64,000 nt of DNA from Charina bottae (lineage: Eukaryota > Chordata > Lepidosauria > Squamata > Charinaidae): contig JALMGJ010000004.1 in the NCBI GenBank assembly GCA_023362775.1, forward strand, positions 57,465,298 through 57,529,297, given 5' to 3'. The notes under the pieces were generated by a model. That model made no database searches and had not been told where the DNA came from. It saw nothing but the letters and a program-made list of their open reading frames with translations. The position numbers and the translations under genes were made by a program. Shown piece by piece: positions 45,401 to 57,329 of this stretch. Position 1 is the stretch's first letter. Each line of letters starts with the position of its first letter.

Positions 45401-47672
45401 CAGAAAACCATAGAGAGACCATCTAGAGTTAGCATGTCATTTATGGAAATGGATAGATGTGGCAGGTAGAGAGATACAATATTAGCATTCAGAAGTTATT
45501 TCCAAACTCACAGTGAATCTGTAAGGTAGCCGGCATCTCAACCCAGGGACTCAGCTACTATTTTATTTTATTTATTTGTCAAATTTACAAAGCCACCGAA
45601 CCCTATCAAGATTCTGGATGACATAGAACATTAAAATCAGTAAGGAAAATAAAACAAAGAAAAGACCAATGTCCATCCAGAAGAACTTTCAGAAGAACGT
45701 ATAAAAAATCCTATAAATGCTAGAGTTGCATCTATCCACTCTACAAGAATCAAACAACATAAAGAACTAATAGGATGTACCTGATTTTATAAAGATGCTG
45801 AGTAGCTGGGCTTTTCCAATGGTTTTCAGACCATCATTCCCAACAGCTCTTATTTTTCCTATGACTATGGAACAGCTATAACTGCTAGAGTGTCATAGAA
45901 TTATAAGACTGTGGAAAGTAAAAGCATTTGTTCTGTATGTGTGAAACAGTCCCTTAATAATATTCAAACCATGAAGCAGGATATATTTATTGAGTAAGCA
46001 GACATCTATTTACCTATTTTCTTCCACAGTCAGATAGGGGCTATTCTGCATATATTTAAGTATTGCCATAACAGCAATTATACTATTTTAAAAATGAAAA
46101 GTAATTTGAAATCAAACAGCTATATACAGTAGGTGAATGAATATATGAGACTATTCATTGTAAGATTTGCTTCTATTTAAAAAAAATCATTCATAAATAG
46201 TTTTCTGACAGTCACACATCTTGCCCTGTATATTTTCTGAAGAGTTTACAAGCTTTTTTTTCCAGTTCCCTCTATGTTGTGGTCACTCCTACGGAAGGAA
46301 CTCAACCATACATTTTGTAATTAAGATTAATGCATGGCTATAAGACCTTTAGGGCTTGCAGAACTTCAGAAATCTATTAATTTCTTATTAGTTTCAGTAT
46401 AATAATTAAACCTTTTAAATTGAAGGAAAAATAAACCAGTGAACCCAACTTTGTGAGAGACTTAGCATATGCTGTTCATTTAAGCACTTTCAGTGATTTA
46501 ATTATATTTGATCCATAATGCTTTCGCTGAGTTGGAAATTTGGACATATCATTTAGATTTAAGTGATGGTTAATGAGGGCAGTGGAATATATTTTGTGGT
46601 GCATAAGTTGTGAATAATGCAAACTATAACTCATATCTCTTTCAGCAAAGAAAGCAGAACCAAATCTCACTGAGAGCATAGCACTATCATTAAAGAGGTT
46701 AAATGTGCAACATAGAAGAAATTATAAAATTTTCGTTACACTTACAAGCTTGCAAAAAATAAGCCAGCTTTGTCTGAGGCAGACAGGCTTTCCTTGAGGA
46801 AAAGAAAAAATAACTTGCTTAGCTCATGCAAGTGTTCCAGTAGGGATCATACCCCAAACCTTTCCTCTGATTTATCTTACACTTATTATTAGCTCACTCC
46901 TTTCTCCCATATTGTCCTTCTAAAAAAAGGATAGGGAATCTTTTTGATCCCTGGGACACTTTTGGTAATTAGACAGCATATGGTGGGTGCTGTGACAAAT
47001 TTACATGTTTACAACATGGTCGCCAATAACAAAATACCCATTTATAAGAAGATACAATTTCTCTCTTCTGCATCTCAATGGGATCTTTGCAGGGCTCAAA
47101 ACCAAAGCTGTAAAGAAACATGATGCTAATGTCTTGCTTTATACCACTTTTCTATTTATTTTTTAATTTAAAATAATCTTTTTTTTTAAGCATGCAGGTG
47201 CATCACATTAGGGCTTAAGGGTACGAGATTGCCTATCCCTATTTAAGCAATGTTGTTTGGGCAGATTTAGAGTATCATCAGTTTTGGAGGACTAGGGTAG
47301 CCTCAAGTTTTTAGTTAGAAAGGAAGCAAAGAACTGATATCTGTATGAAAGAAATTTGATAGGGAGCAGGAATGTATTGAAGAGTCAATGCTGTGAAATG
47401 TTCATTTTATGCTGCATATTTATTGAAAAAAAAACCCTGATAACAAAGAAACACCATGAATTTCCAGTGATCTTCCTCCTAGGAAACTGAATTCTGGGTA
47501 ACTATTTCTGAAATCCTCAAGGATTCATGAATGCATACAGGTACATATACTGTACATGTACATATACGTATTGGATATTGAGAAATCCTGAATTTTAACT
47601 GAATTGGCCTGAACACATCTGGGAGATATCCTAATAGAAGAAGGGCTCTTCTGACATATTCAAACCTGAATG
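42491..47672. other. No gene seen over 5 kb
   Basis: The longest unassigned stretch. Weak hints only: sequence at about 43645-43730 (TGGCCAGGGGCCATACT and on) and at 46930-47000 has the look of decayed DNA-transposon ends, and 45560-45660 may be a worn L2 tail. Two TTAGGG-like units near 44017 are too short to matter. No exon is supported. Confidence 0.4.
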
Positions 47673-47687
47673 CTCCTGAAACTTTGT

Positions 47688-47942
47688 CTATGAAGGTTCT
47701 CAGTCATCCAGGTGGAATTGTCTGTAGCTTGAATCATGTCAACTGGATTTCTATTTTCTCAGTGGAAACGTTTCGCTCCTTATCCAAGGAGCTTCTTCAG
47801 TCTGAGCAAAGTTGGTAAGGGAATCCTAAATATTTAGGATTCCCTTACCAACTTTGCTCAGACTGAAGAAGCTCCTTGGATAAGGAGCGAAACGTTTCCA
47901 CTGAGAAAATAGAAATCCAGTTGACATGATTCAAGCTACAGA
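47688..47942. mobile_element. Palindromic insertion with 15-bp TSD
   Basis: A 255-bp insertion flanked by the perfect 15-mer CTCCTGAAACTTTGT at 47673-47687 and 47943-47957. The first 33 bp (47688-47720) are single. The rest is a perfect, spacer-less palindrome centred between 47831 and 47832. By chance the flanking bases at 47720 and 47943 also pair, giving 112-base arms (47720-47831 and 47832-47943). The arm is the unit found singly at 24008-24112. Target duplications of this length suggest target-primed reverse transcription. Paired inverted termini are known for Penelope-like elements, which is my tentative assignment. There is no coding content. Confidence 0.85.
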
Positions 47943-47957
47943 CTCCTGAAACTTTGT

Positions 47958-50900
47958 TACTTAGTTAGAATTGAAAGATGACAAAGACATAGACAAATGT
48001 TCTCCCTGTGCTTCGTATATGATAAAAACTCAAGGATTAAGAGAAGATGGAATGAAAGAAGGATGCAGTTCTGTCACTCATAGCTCTAGCTTCTAATTTC
48101 CTCTTATATTCTATCTTCTGTGCTTTGCACTGAATAATATATGACATAATTACTTTAAGGTGTTGAAATAATATATGAGAGGTTCATTCTAATGTTCACT
48201 ACAACTGGCTAACACTTTCCCCTAAGAAAAGATCAGTAAAAGTCATTTCAAGACTCAGGAAGGTTTTGTAGCACCAGGTCCTTGCTTAAGAATGGCTGAA
48301 TGTTCAATGCTTCTTCTACTGTTTACTCACTATCTATCATTGATCCCATTCCTTACTGATTTTGGCATCAATGAATCAGGCATAAAAAACTTAAACCCTA
48401 TAATTCTCCACTAATATTTTCAAAATTTTGCATGTTTCTTAACAAGGGCTAATATTATGCTATATATAATATAATAATTGCTCACACAAAAAAGAGGGGA
48501 GGGGAGGGAATAAGCATGCCATTTTTTTGAAACTCCCAAACCGAAAAGGTTGTTTTTACTGTACTATACTATAAAGTACTAGTGTACTGTAATTATAACA
48601 CTACAACTAAAATAAAACCTAACCTATCTGGCTTAGTTTGAGTGAGAGATATTCTGGATACACCATTGCTCATTGGTCTTATTTGTCTTTTTTTCAGGAG
48701 AATCAACTGAAGTTCTAGTTTACACAGTATGAGATTTAAATGAGGAGAGGTCCCGCTGGCTTGCTCTTCTCGTAACATGCCAGGGATTGAAGCCATATAA
48801 GGTTACTGGTACGCTATAAGTATACAATTTATAGATATACCATTTAGACTGTCACAATATGAGAACAAGGCTACTATGTATACTGTTTATTTTTTATAAA
48901 ATTTTCACTGTGGCTTTAACATTATTTTACTGTGTTTTGTGAACCCTCCTAGGGGGAATAAAGAAGATAGAATGAAATGCCTTAAATAAACAGTTACTGG
49001 TGAGTTAAGAAGATGCCAACAAATGGTAATTCCAAGGGAAAGAAAATTATTCTGAACTACACAAAAATGTTGTCATTTATATACCCGAATTATGCCTTTT
49101 CATTATAATATTAGAAAACTCCTTTGCCAGATAGGGAGTGGATATGACTGCTAGGAAAGATCACAGTACTTTTGTCTTGATTTCTGATATTATCTTAGTC
49201 TTGTTGGTTAAATCTGTACACCAAATATTCTATAAATTTTTCATTGACATTCAATTGAGTGTCTCAAATTTAAGTGTCTGAAAGAGAAGAGGACATTATA
49301 GGCCCTCAATATAAATGCAAATGCAATCATGTCTAAAAATAGTGCACAGATTTATTAATATAGGCCATTTTTCATTAGAGATCAAACTTAGGGCTGTTAG
49401 CTTCTAGATACTCATTAGTAATAATGATTATTTCCTAGAAGAGAAGAATACACAAATCTCTACTCAGAAATTAAAGATTATTCAATTAAAAAGGTAACTT
49501 TCTTTTTGGCAGAATTGAGGAAACTTTCCATTATCTAGATATGCTGTGCTACTTTTTGGGCAAGGAGCCAACATTTTAAAAGGCATTACAAGTTTTTATC
49601 AGAAAATGCATATTCCTTTGTAATAACTTGGAGAGCCATTGACATTTCTTGTGGATTTCTCTGGAATCCCTTTTCACATCTCCATTGTTTTGATAACGCT
49701 ACCCTATTACATGCATATATTTATGGATACCCTATGAGCTTATAAGAAAAATAAAGGTCGTTCAAATAAATATTACTTCAAGACCGTTATATGTACTTAG
49801 AGAGATTCCTGTGTTAATACCTGTAAGAAATTTCAAGCAGATTGATAAATTAGAAAGTTTTGAAGATGTTGCCCAGGCTAAAATTCACTTTTTAAAAATT
49901 CATTGGGTATTAATATTTTAGACCAACTCATTGCCAATTACATTTTAAAACCATTTGAGTTATTGCAAAAGGGATTTGTATCATCTAAAACTGTGTATGT
50001 GTGTTCCAGACTGGGACTGCAGAGCCACCTCTGTGTCCACAGATGAACTGCACAACAGCGTGTCTTCTTTGAACCCGAAGGACTGCCAACCATTTATTTA
50101 TTTATTAGATAGGTCTTCAGACCCTGATACTTTGTACAGGACTGCAAACATGTTCACAGTGAAGCTGTTTGATAGATTTCTGTTTGTTCACTGGGGGCAA
50201 AGACTTTCATATTGTCTCTTCACTTTGACATGTTGCCATATTTCCCTGTCAGATTTTTTTGGCTAACTATTGAGCTTGTAGCTGGCATTGGTATTGTGAG
50301 CTGCCTGTCTTCCTTGCTGACTTCCATTGATGGAAGTCTCACACAACAGCTATGCTTTCCACAGCATTCCATTCAAATCATTTGGCAATACCCATAAATG
50401 TGGCAAGATGAAAGGTAATTTTTCTGCCTTATCTCTGCAGAAAAGGCTATTCTTTTCATTAAGTATGCCTCTGGCAATGGCTATTATTAGAGCAGGCAAA
50501 TCACATTCATTACAAGTGCTAGTTAATATTCTTTTGATTCATTTCCATCAGCTGAGAGGTTTTATCTTTTAGTAAGTATTTATTTAACCAGTCTCCTCTG
50601 ACCATGAAAGTTGGTAGTTTACATTTGCAATTGTTAAGTGGGAGGATGCTTGTAATTTTCCTCTAAGCTGGGAAGAACAAGAGAAACTAACATTTTCTTG
50701 TACCAACTGTCAATCCATGTGCTGACAAGTGCCCTTTTGAGAGCTGAATAATATCTGAATGCAAAGTGAAAGCAGAAATTTATTTCATTGGCATTGCATT
50801 TTACAAAGAAGTTTATTTTCACTAGAAAATAAGTTTTTTCAGTCTAGGATTTCTTTCTTTAAAAATCTATCAATTTTGAATCAAGAAGTTCATCCAGCTA

Positions 50901-51158
50901 AACCAAAATCCTCCTTGCTGAAAAATAAGTGATATATGCCAAGCTAATGTAAGCCATGATATTGCCTTTGCTTCTGCAGGCACTAGGAATTTATTGCTGC
51001 CACATAAAACAAACCCCATATCCATAATCAGATTGACCGGGAGCATTTACTCTTAATTTTTTGTGGGGAGAGGGTGTAATTTGGGCTTTGCTAGTACAGT
51101 AATTGGAATTTGAAGCTATGCTTAGGAATCTGCTCCAAGCTCTTCTGGATTAGCTGAA
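47958..51158. other. No gene seen over 3 kb
   Basis: AT-rich spacer. Near 48930-48990 the text GTGAACCCTCCTAGGGGGAATAA hints at an old repeat end. The frames at 49955-50572 show no recognised domain. Confidence 0.4.
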
Positions 51159-51266
51159 GTTGTTGTTGTTGTTGTTGTTGTTTCTTCTTCTTCTTCTTCT
51201 TCTTCTTCTTCTTCTTCTTCTTCTTCTTCTTCTTCTTCTTCTTCTTCTTCTTCTTCTTCTTCTTCT
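51159..51266. repeat. (GTT)7 and (TTC)28 microsatellite
   Basis: About seven GTT units (51159-51180) run into about 28 uninterrupted TTC units (51182-51266). The TTC/GAA strand asymmetry allows triplex formation. The poly-Leu open frame across it is an artefact. Confidence 0.97.
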
Positions 51267-51547
51267 CATAATATTGTTTGGAAGTTTTAATTTTGCTAAA
51301 AACAGAAGTGATAGAAACTTGGACTTAATATTTGTGACATTTCTCTGCTTTCCAACAACTAATATGCTGGATACCCATGATGGAATCCATGTAGGAGTCT
51401 TCTTCCTATTTATACTCCAGTGCTTAGGTTACACATACCCAAACATAGATTACAGTGCAATGGACTGTTCATGAATATGTCTGAATCTTTAATACAAATC
51501 ATAATTAAATAAGTGCAATGAAAGATGTGTGTGTATTTATTGCTTTA

Positions 51548-52565
51548 TTTTATTTATTTATTAAATTTATACACTGCCCATCTCACTATAAAAGTGACTC
51601 TGAGTGGCTTACAAATAAAAGTTATAAAACTATTATAAAATACAAAAAATAGAAGAAGATAGAAGAGGGAAACTAAAAGGCGGAGAGAGTATCTTTAAGC
51701 CACCAACCACCCCCAGGGCTGCCTATCTCTCTTGGGTCCCCAAGCTAGTTGGCAGAGCCAGGTCTTGAGGCTCTTCCTGAAGGCCAGAAGAGTGGGGGCC
51801 AACCTCACCTCAGGGGGCAGGATGCTCCACAGGGCAGGGGCAACGGCATAAAAGGCTTTTCTCCTTGACCCCGCCTGTTGGAATTCTTTAGCTGATGGGG
51901 TTCGTAACATGCCCTTCCTGCTGGACTGGGTGAGAAGGGTCAATGTGATTGGGATGAGACAGTTCCTCAGGTAACCTGGGCCCATGCCATGAAGGGCTTT
52001 AAAGGTCATAACCAACACCTTGAATTGGACCTGGAAGCACACTGGCACCCAATGCATCTTGCACAGCAGAGGTGTTACATGCACAGCCCTAGAGGCATCC
52101 ATAACTGCCTGTGCTGCTGCATTCTGTACCAGCTGCAGCTTCCAGATACTTTTCAAGGGTAGCCCCATGTAGAGTGCATTGCAGTAGTCCATATGGGAGA
52201 TGACCAGGGCATGAGTGACTGAGAGAAGGGCTTCCTGATCCAGGAAAGGGTGCAACTGGCACATAACACGAAGTTGAGCAAAGGCCCTCCTAGCCACGAC
52301 TGCCACCTGCTCCTTGAGCAGGAGTCGTGAGTCCAGGAGGACCCCCAAATTGCGCACTGGGTCTGTCTGGGGCAGCGCAACCCCATCAAGGACTAATGAT
52401 GGTAGATTCCCATATGCAGAGGAGCCCCACAACCACAGCCACTCCATCTTACCAGGATTCAGCTGAAGCCTGTGGTTCCCCATCCAGACCCTCACAGCCT
52501 CCAGGTACCATGAAAGAACATCCACAGCATCACTTAGTTCACCTGGGATGGAGACCCAGGCTTTA
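51548..52565 (-). mobile_element. L2-clade LINE, 5'-truncated
   Basis: A minus-strand L2 with its tail at the left (TTTTATTTATTTATTAAATT, then ACACTGCCCATCTCAC). Coding sequence extends to about 52560. It is parallel in extent to the copy at 7 kb. Confidence 0.9.
51700..52560 (-). pseudogene. L2 reverse transcriptase C-terminal region
   Basis: An open frame without stops from SDAVDVLSWYLEAVRVWMGN through LQLNPGKMEWLW, LVLDGVALPQTDPVRNLGVL, THALVISHMDYCNALYMGLP, MHWVPVCFQVQFKVLVMTFK and LKTWLCQLAWG. It begins just downstream of the YADD box, so the palm is missing and no activity is possible. The first codons of the open frame upstream of about 52560 are host DNA. Confidence 0.85.
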
Positions 52566-53570
52566 GCTTTGAGTGCTTGACAACGGACTTTAGTTATTTT
52601 TTTACTCCAGATGCAGAGCAATAATTAAAACTTTGGAGCATTTTTTCAGCCTTCTCATCACCAATAAAGCAATTTCACAGTTTCCTGAATTTTGAAGAAA
52701 AGCTATACTTGGAAGTGTTAATTAACTAAATTACTATTAAGAGGCATTGAAAAACAGGATATGAAATGCAATTTCTACTCATTGGTTTGGACCAGAAATA
52801 GAAGAACAATTATTATATGAAATGTGTAGACTACAACACTTATTGTCAATATTTAAAGGACAGTTACAAAATCTTATACTAATACTGGACAATGGAATAA
52901 AATAAAAGTGTAAATCTCTATTTAGTTATTATTTCAGAACAGAGTATAACAATATCTATGAGCAATATTTCAATATTTGATATAATCACATGGATGGAAA
53001 AATTAATCAGGCTTCAGGTTTTCCTACATGCTGCTGATCTACTTTTCAATAGACCAAAAGCAATTACTCTGACAGAATATAATGGTGGGGAGAAGTGCTC
53101 AAATGAATATTATTTCCCTGAGTCTTCAAAAGATCTAGTAGAGTTTCCTCAAATCCTTCCCATTCTACTATTGAAGAAGACTAAATTGAAGAAGACTAAG
53201 GAAGATTCCTACTGAGGTCCATTTGAAAGTAAGTGAACCATCCTATCTAATTGTGACTGGGAACTGTGATAAATAGATAAAACTAATCCCTAACTCCTTA
53301 AGCAATCATAATTATTCTCATTCTTTTTTCTCCATGTCATTTTGATTATATGTACTTATAATTTTTTTTTCACAAGACTTTACCCCCTACATCTAATGAG
53401 GTGGATATCATCTGTGAAAATTCATCTGCAGTATAATAAAATTGTTAATCTCTAAGGGGCAGTTTTTCCTTTGTCACAAGCTAACATGGCCACATAGGTG
53501 AAAGGGGAGGAAAAGAGGGGAGGTGAGAACAAGGACACATTTTGGTTTGGTCTAAGTTTATGTGAGAATG
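52566..53570. other. No gene seen
   Basis: AT-rich spacer with no recognised repeat. The frame at 52958-53215 has no known domain. Confidence 0.4.
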
Positions 53571-53663
53571 ATGCTTGGTCTAGTGGTTAAAGTAACGGGC
53601 TAGAAACCAGGAGACTGAGAATTCTAGTCCCGCCTTGGGCATGAAAGCTGGCTGGGTGACCTG
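53571..53663 (+). mobile_element. Sauria-type SINE head only
   Basis: GCTTGGTCTAGTGGTTAAAG, the B-box-like TTCTAGTCCCGCC and GGCATGAAAGCTGGCTGGG are the SINE 5' half. It stops at GTGACCTGGGGGG, where the minisatellite starts, so the 3' half is missing. Confidence 0.85.
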
Positions 53664-53797
53664 GGGGGTGGGGTTTGCAGATGGGAGCCAATTGCATGGA
53701 TCAGGGGGTGGGGTTTCCAGGCGGGAGCCAATCATGCGGACCAGGGGTGGGGTTTGCAGGTGGTAGCCAATTGTGTGGACTGGGGGCGAGGTTTGGA
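53664..53797. repeat. ~40-bp GC-rich minisatellite, about 3.4 units
   Basis: Units of about 39-40 bp built on GGGGTGGGGTTTGCAG and GGGAGCCAATTG repeat three times, with a partial fourth. Units differ from each other at several positions. The frame across it codes only low-complexity Gly-rich text. Confidence 0.85.
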
Positions 53798-53872
53798 GAC
53801 TGGCATGGCGGCCTGGTTCCTAACAGGCCACGGACCGGTACCGGTCTGTGGCCCGGGGGTATGGGGACCAGT
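53798..53872. mobile_element. hAT-like transposon end
   Basis: CCTGGTTCCTAACAGGCCAC, GGACCGGTACCGGTCTGTGG and GGGGACCAGTG match the terminal part of a vertebrate hAT family (its end complement is CACTGGTCCCC). CCGGTACCGG is a perfect palindrome. The opposite end is not present, so this is a fragment, perhaps including the minisatellite. Confidence 0.6.
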
Positions 53873-55334
53873 GCTATATAGGACTAAAACTACTTTTATT
53901 GGAACAACTATAGAATCATGAAAATCTGAATCTGCTTCTCTTCTCCCTCACTTCTTCATGTGAATTAGGGAGGTATCTGTTTGAGATGATTTCTCAAATT
54001 AATTTCTTGGAATGGACTAAAGATCAGACACTTGTCTGATAGTTGCCATGGTAGTGGCTCTTCCTTCTGGCTTTCAAGGCCATTCCTTGCTCCCTCTACA
54101 CTTATGAAATGGTGCTGATGGAAGGGACAAATTGAGAATTTATAGCAGCTGTTTTCAGCTGAAGGCTTCCAGTAGAAAATTAAGGAGATTGTTGTCTTCC
54201 CTAAGAAATAAACTTCACTTGATATTTTTGCTGCTTAACAACAGCAGCAAAATAGCATTAAAGAAACAAAGAACCCTGAATCTTAAAAGATAATCAATTT
54301 TATTTTATAATCCTGTAAATTTTTGTGTGAGTATATAGTCAAAATAGTTCTGGGTTACCCAAATAAATCTGTTACAGATGATGATCAATAATTAAAACAA
54401 TCAAATTACATGTTGCCTATTATAGACTGTCATAAATAAAGCTGAATGACTGTATTGTTCGCTTCAAGAAGATAATATAGACTAACATATTTTTTGTTTG
54501 TTTGTTAGAATAAAAAGGGGAAAGGACTAATTTGGTGATATACCACTATCCTGATTTCAAGATATCCCACTCTGCTCTTTTCAACTAAACTTCTCACAGA
54601 GTTCTGATGTTAACATGAAGAGCTGGAAAAGGTCAAGTATGCATATTTATTCCTTGTAATCAGAACTACCCAATTGAAGATTAAATATCTTTCAGTGTTT
54701 AAAAATGTTTTTGCAATTAATTATGGTCTTTTAGTGGTTGCTGTGGCTGGAGGTTAGTGGAAGTAACCATTTCTGATTCAGTTTAATAAGATTAGTTGAT
54801 GGAAGAGGGGGTCAAGATTCTCTAAATTGGAAGATCAACACAAGTAATTTTACCCTGCTAATTAGTTCTGCAGTGCAGCCTGTCTTATAATAAAAAAATA
54901 TAGTGGGAACCATTTTTCAGTCTGTCTTGCTGCAATCTACTGTAGGTGTGAATATTAACCATTCTTTGAAGATAATGAGTATAATATCATATGTACCTGT
55001 ACCTATTTCTCTCTGTATCTTAACATCAGGTCAGCAGGAGAGGCTGGCTTAAAAATGGCCTTGCTTTCCATTTGTCTGATCCACGGCAGAGGGTCTTTTC
55101 TTGAGTTGGTACCAAGCTGTGGAAACTGTACACATCTCAATTTTCTGCTTTTAGGAAAGACAAGATCTTCCTTTTCAGCTAGACCTTTAAGCTTAAATAG
55201 CAATTTTATCTGTTTTTATAAGACATTAAGAGTTACTATTTAGTTGAATTTTAATTGTTAGTTGCCATTTGTGCTTTATGGCAAAAAGACAGGTTACAAA
55301 ATGAATGAATAATAATTATAACTTTCTCCAGTCC
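53873..55334. other. No gene seen
   Basis: AT-rich spacer with no recognised repeat before the nested LINE block. Confidence 0.4.
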
Positions 55335-55430
55335 ATCTTCTTCATACAGGAAATCTCCAGTATGTGAGAGTTCAAAGAAGAAGTAAGAAACTCCACTGCA
55401 TCTCCTGTCCAGCCATGGGTGAAGATGTAT
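55335..55430 (-). mobile_element. Old L2 (copy X), left piece
   Basis: Read on the minus strand, the text GWTGDAVEFLTSSLNS lines up with LSDAVDVLSWYLEA of the L2 at 51.5 kb, directly downstream of the YADD region. It therefore continues the copy-X piece at 56085-56640 across the inserted Bov-B. The match is short and decayed. Confidence 0.4.
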
Positions 55431-56084
55431 TTGTTGTTGTTGTTGTTGTTCAGTCATTTAGTCGTGTCCGACTCTTCGTGACCTCATGGACCATAGCACG
55501 CCAGGCCTTCCTGTCCTCCGCTGTCACCCGGAGTTTACTCAAATTCATGTTCATTACATCGGTGATGCTATCTAACCATCTCAACCTCTGCCGTCCCCTT
55601 CTCCTTTTGCCTTCAGTCTTTCCCAGCATCAGGGTCTTTTCCAGTGTGTCCTCTCTTCGCATTAGGTGGCCAAAGTATTTGAGCTTCAGCTTCAGCATCT
55701 GTCCTTCCAATGAGCAGTCAGGGTTGATTTCCTTTAGGATTGACTGGTTTGACCTCCTTGCAGTCCAAGGGACTCTCAAGAGTCTTCTCCAGCACCACAG
55801 TTCGAAAGCATCAATTCTTCGGCGCTCAGCCTTCCTTATGATCCAGCTCTCACAGCCATACATTACTACTGGAAAAACCATAGCTTTAACTATACGGACC
55901 TTTGTCGGCAAGGTGATGTCTCTGCTTTTTAATATGCTGTCTAGGTTTGCCATAGCTTTCCTCCCAAGGAGCAAGCGTCTTTTAATTTCATGGCTGCAGT
56001 CACCGTCTGCGGTGATCTTGGAGCCCAAGAAAATAAAATCTGTCACTGCTTCCATTTCTTCCCCTTCTATTTGTATTACCGGGA
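55431..56084 (-). mobile_element. Bov-B LINE 3' part, inserted in copy X
   Basis: A minus-strand Bov-B whose (GTT)n terminus lies at 55431-55450 (complement of the AAC tail), followed by GTCATTTAGTCGTGTCCGAC. It is 5'-truncated near 56084, where L2 text resumes. It is much better preserved than the Bov-B at 14.7 kb and belongs to a different lineage from the copy at 786-2276. I could not define a target duplication. Confidence 0.88.
55450..56075 (-). pseudogene. Bov-B reverse transcriptase C-terminal region
   Basis: The open frame reads IEGEEMEAVTDFIFLGSKIT, SHEIKRRLLLGRKAMANLDS, YGCESWIIRKAERRRIDAFE, LWCWRRLLRVPWTARRSNQS, KYFGHLMRREDTLEKTLMLG and RAMVHEVTKSRTRLND. It is the full RTE C-terminal region, open to its natural end, but the RT palm and endonuclease are missing through truncation. 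The open frame extends further upstream only because it reads by chance into the L2 copy X. Confidence 0.88.
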
Positions 56085-56640
56085 AACATCTACATATTGA
56101 TGCTGCACTATACTGGCCAATGATATTACCCAATGACTTCATGTAAATGTTAATCAGTAGATGAGAAAATGCCAAGTCCTGTAGCATCCCACAGCAGAGG
56201 TCCCTTAATCTCTCCCTTTTTACCATTGCTAAGAGGATCAGCTACTTAGAAAGGAGGAGAACCAGTGTAACCCAGTGTCCCACCTGCGAACTCTGACAGC
56301 CAATTCAGAAGAATATCATGGTTGATGGTATCAAAAGTTGCTGAGAGATCCAGCAAGACTAGGAGATCATACCACTTTATTCAGGGCCTGGACAAAGTCA
56401 TCCAATTTAGCAATCCATGTAGTATCTGTTCCATACCCAGATATGAATACTAATTGATAGATATCTGATCAATCTGTTTCATCCAGGATTCTCTGTATCT
56501 ATATGTTAACCACCTTTTCAACAAGATATCTTAATAGCCAGGTTGAGCAATGGCTTCTTGAAGAAAGGATATACCACCACCATTTTAAAGGTGGGAGATA
56601 AATGACCCTTTCTCAAGTATGTATTCACCATCATCGATCG
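56085..56640 (-). mobile_element. Old L2 (copy X), RT piece
   Basis: Read on the minus strand: a decayed RT fingers and palm segment with LLDLSATFDTINHDIL near 56330, and further on LLINIYMKSLGNIIGQYSA, the L2 segment just before YADD. It aligns with 58140-58480 of the full L2 at its upstream end (complement ACCACCACC...CCCTTTCTCAAG near 56575-56620). It is interrupted here by copy Y and resumes at 61437. Confidence 0.75.
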
Positions 56641-57062
56641 GGGGGCCATTCAGACAGTGCCATGGTCATCTAATTATTGGATTATTGCAATGCACTCTAC
56701 ATGGGTCAGCCCTTGAACACCATTCGGAAGCTACAGCTGGTGCAAAATGCAGTAGCATGAGCAGTAATTGGTGCCTATCAATGGGCCCATGTGTCACCAC
56801 TGCTACGCAAGCTGCATTGGCTGCTAGTTGGCTTCAGAGTGCAATTCAAAGTGCTGGTTATTACCTATAAAGCTCTGCATGGTATAGGGCCTGGATATCT
56901 GAGAGACTGGTTATCTCTGTTTCTGCCCGTCTAGTACGTTCCAGCAAAGTGGATGCACTCCAGATCCCTTCCATTAAACATTGCCATCTTGTGGGACCTA
57001 GGAAGCATGCCTTCTCTGTTGCAGCCCCCAACCTCTGGACAGCATCCCCCAGAGATAATGAT
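56641..57062 (+). mobile_element. L2-clade LINE (copy Y), first piece
   Basis: A plus-strand LINE C-terminal region: LLDYCNALYMGQPLNTIRKL, QLVQNAV, SPLLRKLHWLLVGFRVQFKV, YKALHGIGPGYLRDW and RKHAFSVAAPNLWTASP. It breaks off at 57062 in the middle of the frame and continues at 61202, because copy Z has inserted. Stops and one frameshift are present. Confidence 0.8.
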
Positions 57063-57329
57063 TTATTTATTTATTTAATTTCTATAGCCGCCCATCAAAA
57101 GAAGTGACTGGGTGGCTTACAATCATAAAAATTATAAAACAGTTAAAATAATTAAAACAATTAAAAGTACAAAATAAATATAATACATATTGTCACCAAG
57201 TAAGCAATGCATGGATGTTAATATAGCCAAGAAATGGGGCCATTAACACACTCGGGGCCCCAGGCCCGGCACATAAACAGGTCTTCACGGCCTTACGAAA
57301 GGCCAACAGGGTCGGGGACATCCTGATTT

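Noticed and set aside
51160..51474. Poly-leucine open frame
   Set aside because: It is the translation of the TTC microsatellite and not a membrane protein.
55364..56146. 260-codon plus-strand frame opposite the Bov-B
   Set aside because: It is the antisense shadow of the Bov-B C-terminal region. The minus strand carries the recognisable protein.
56085..57062. A single LINE with twin-primed 5' inversion (minus piece followed by plus piece)
   Set aside because: I first read it this way, but the minus piece continues collinearly at 61437-61800, so insertion of copy Y into copy X explains more with fewer steps.
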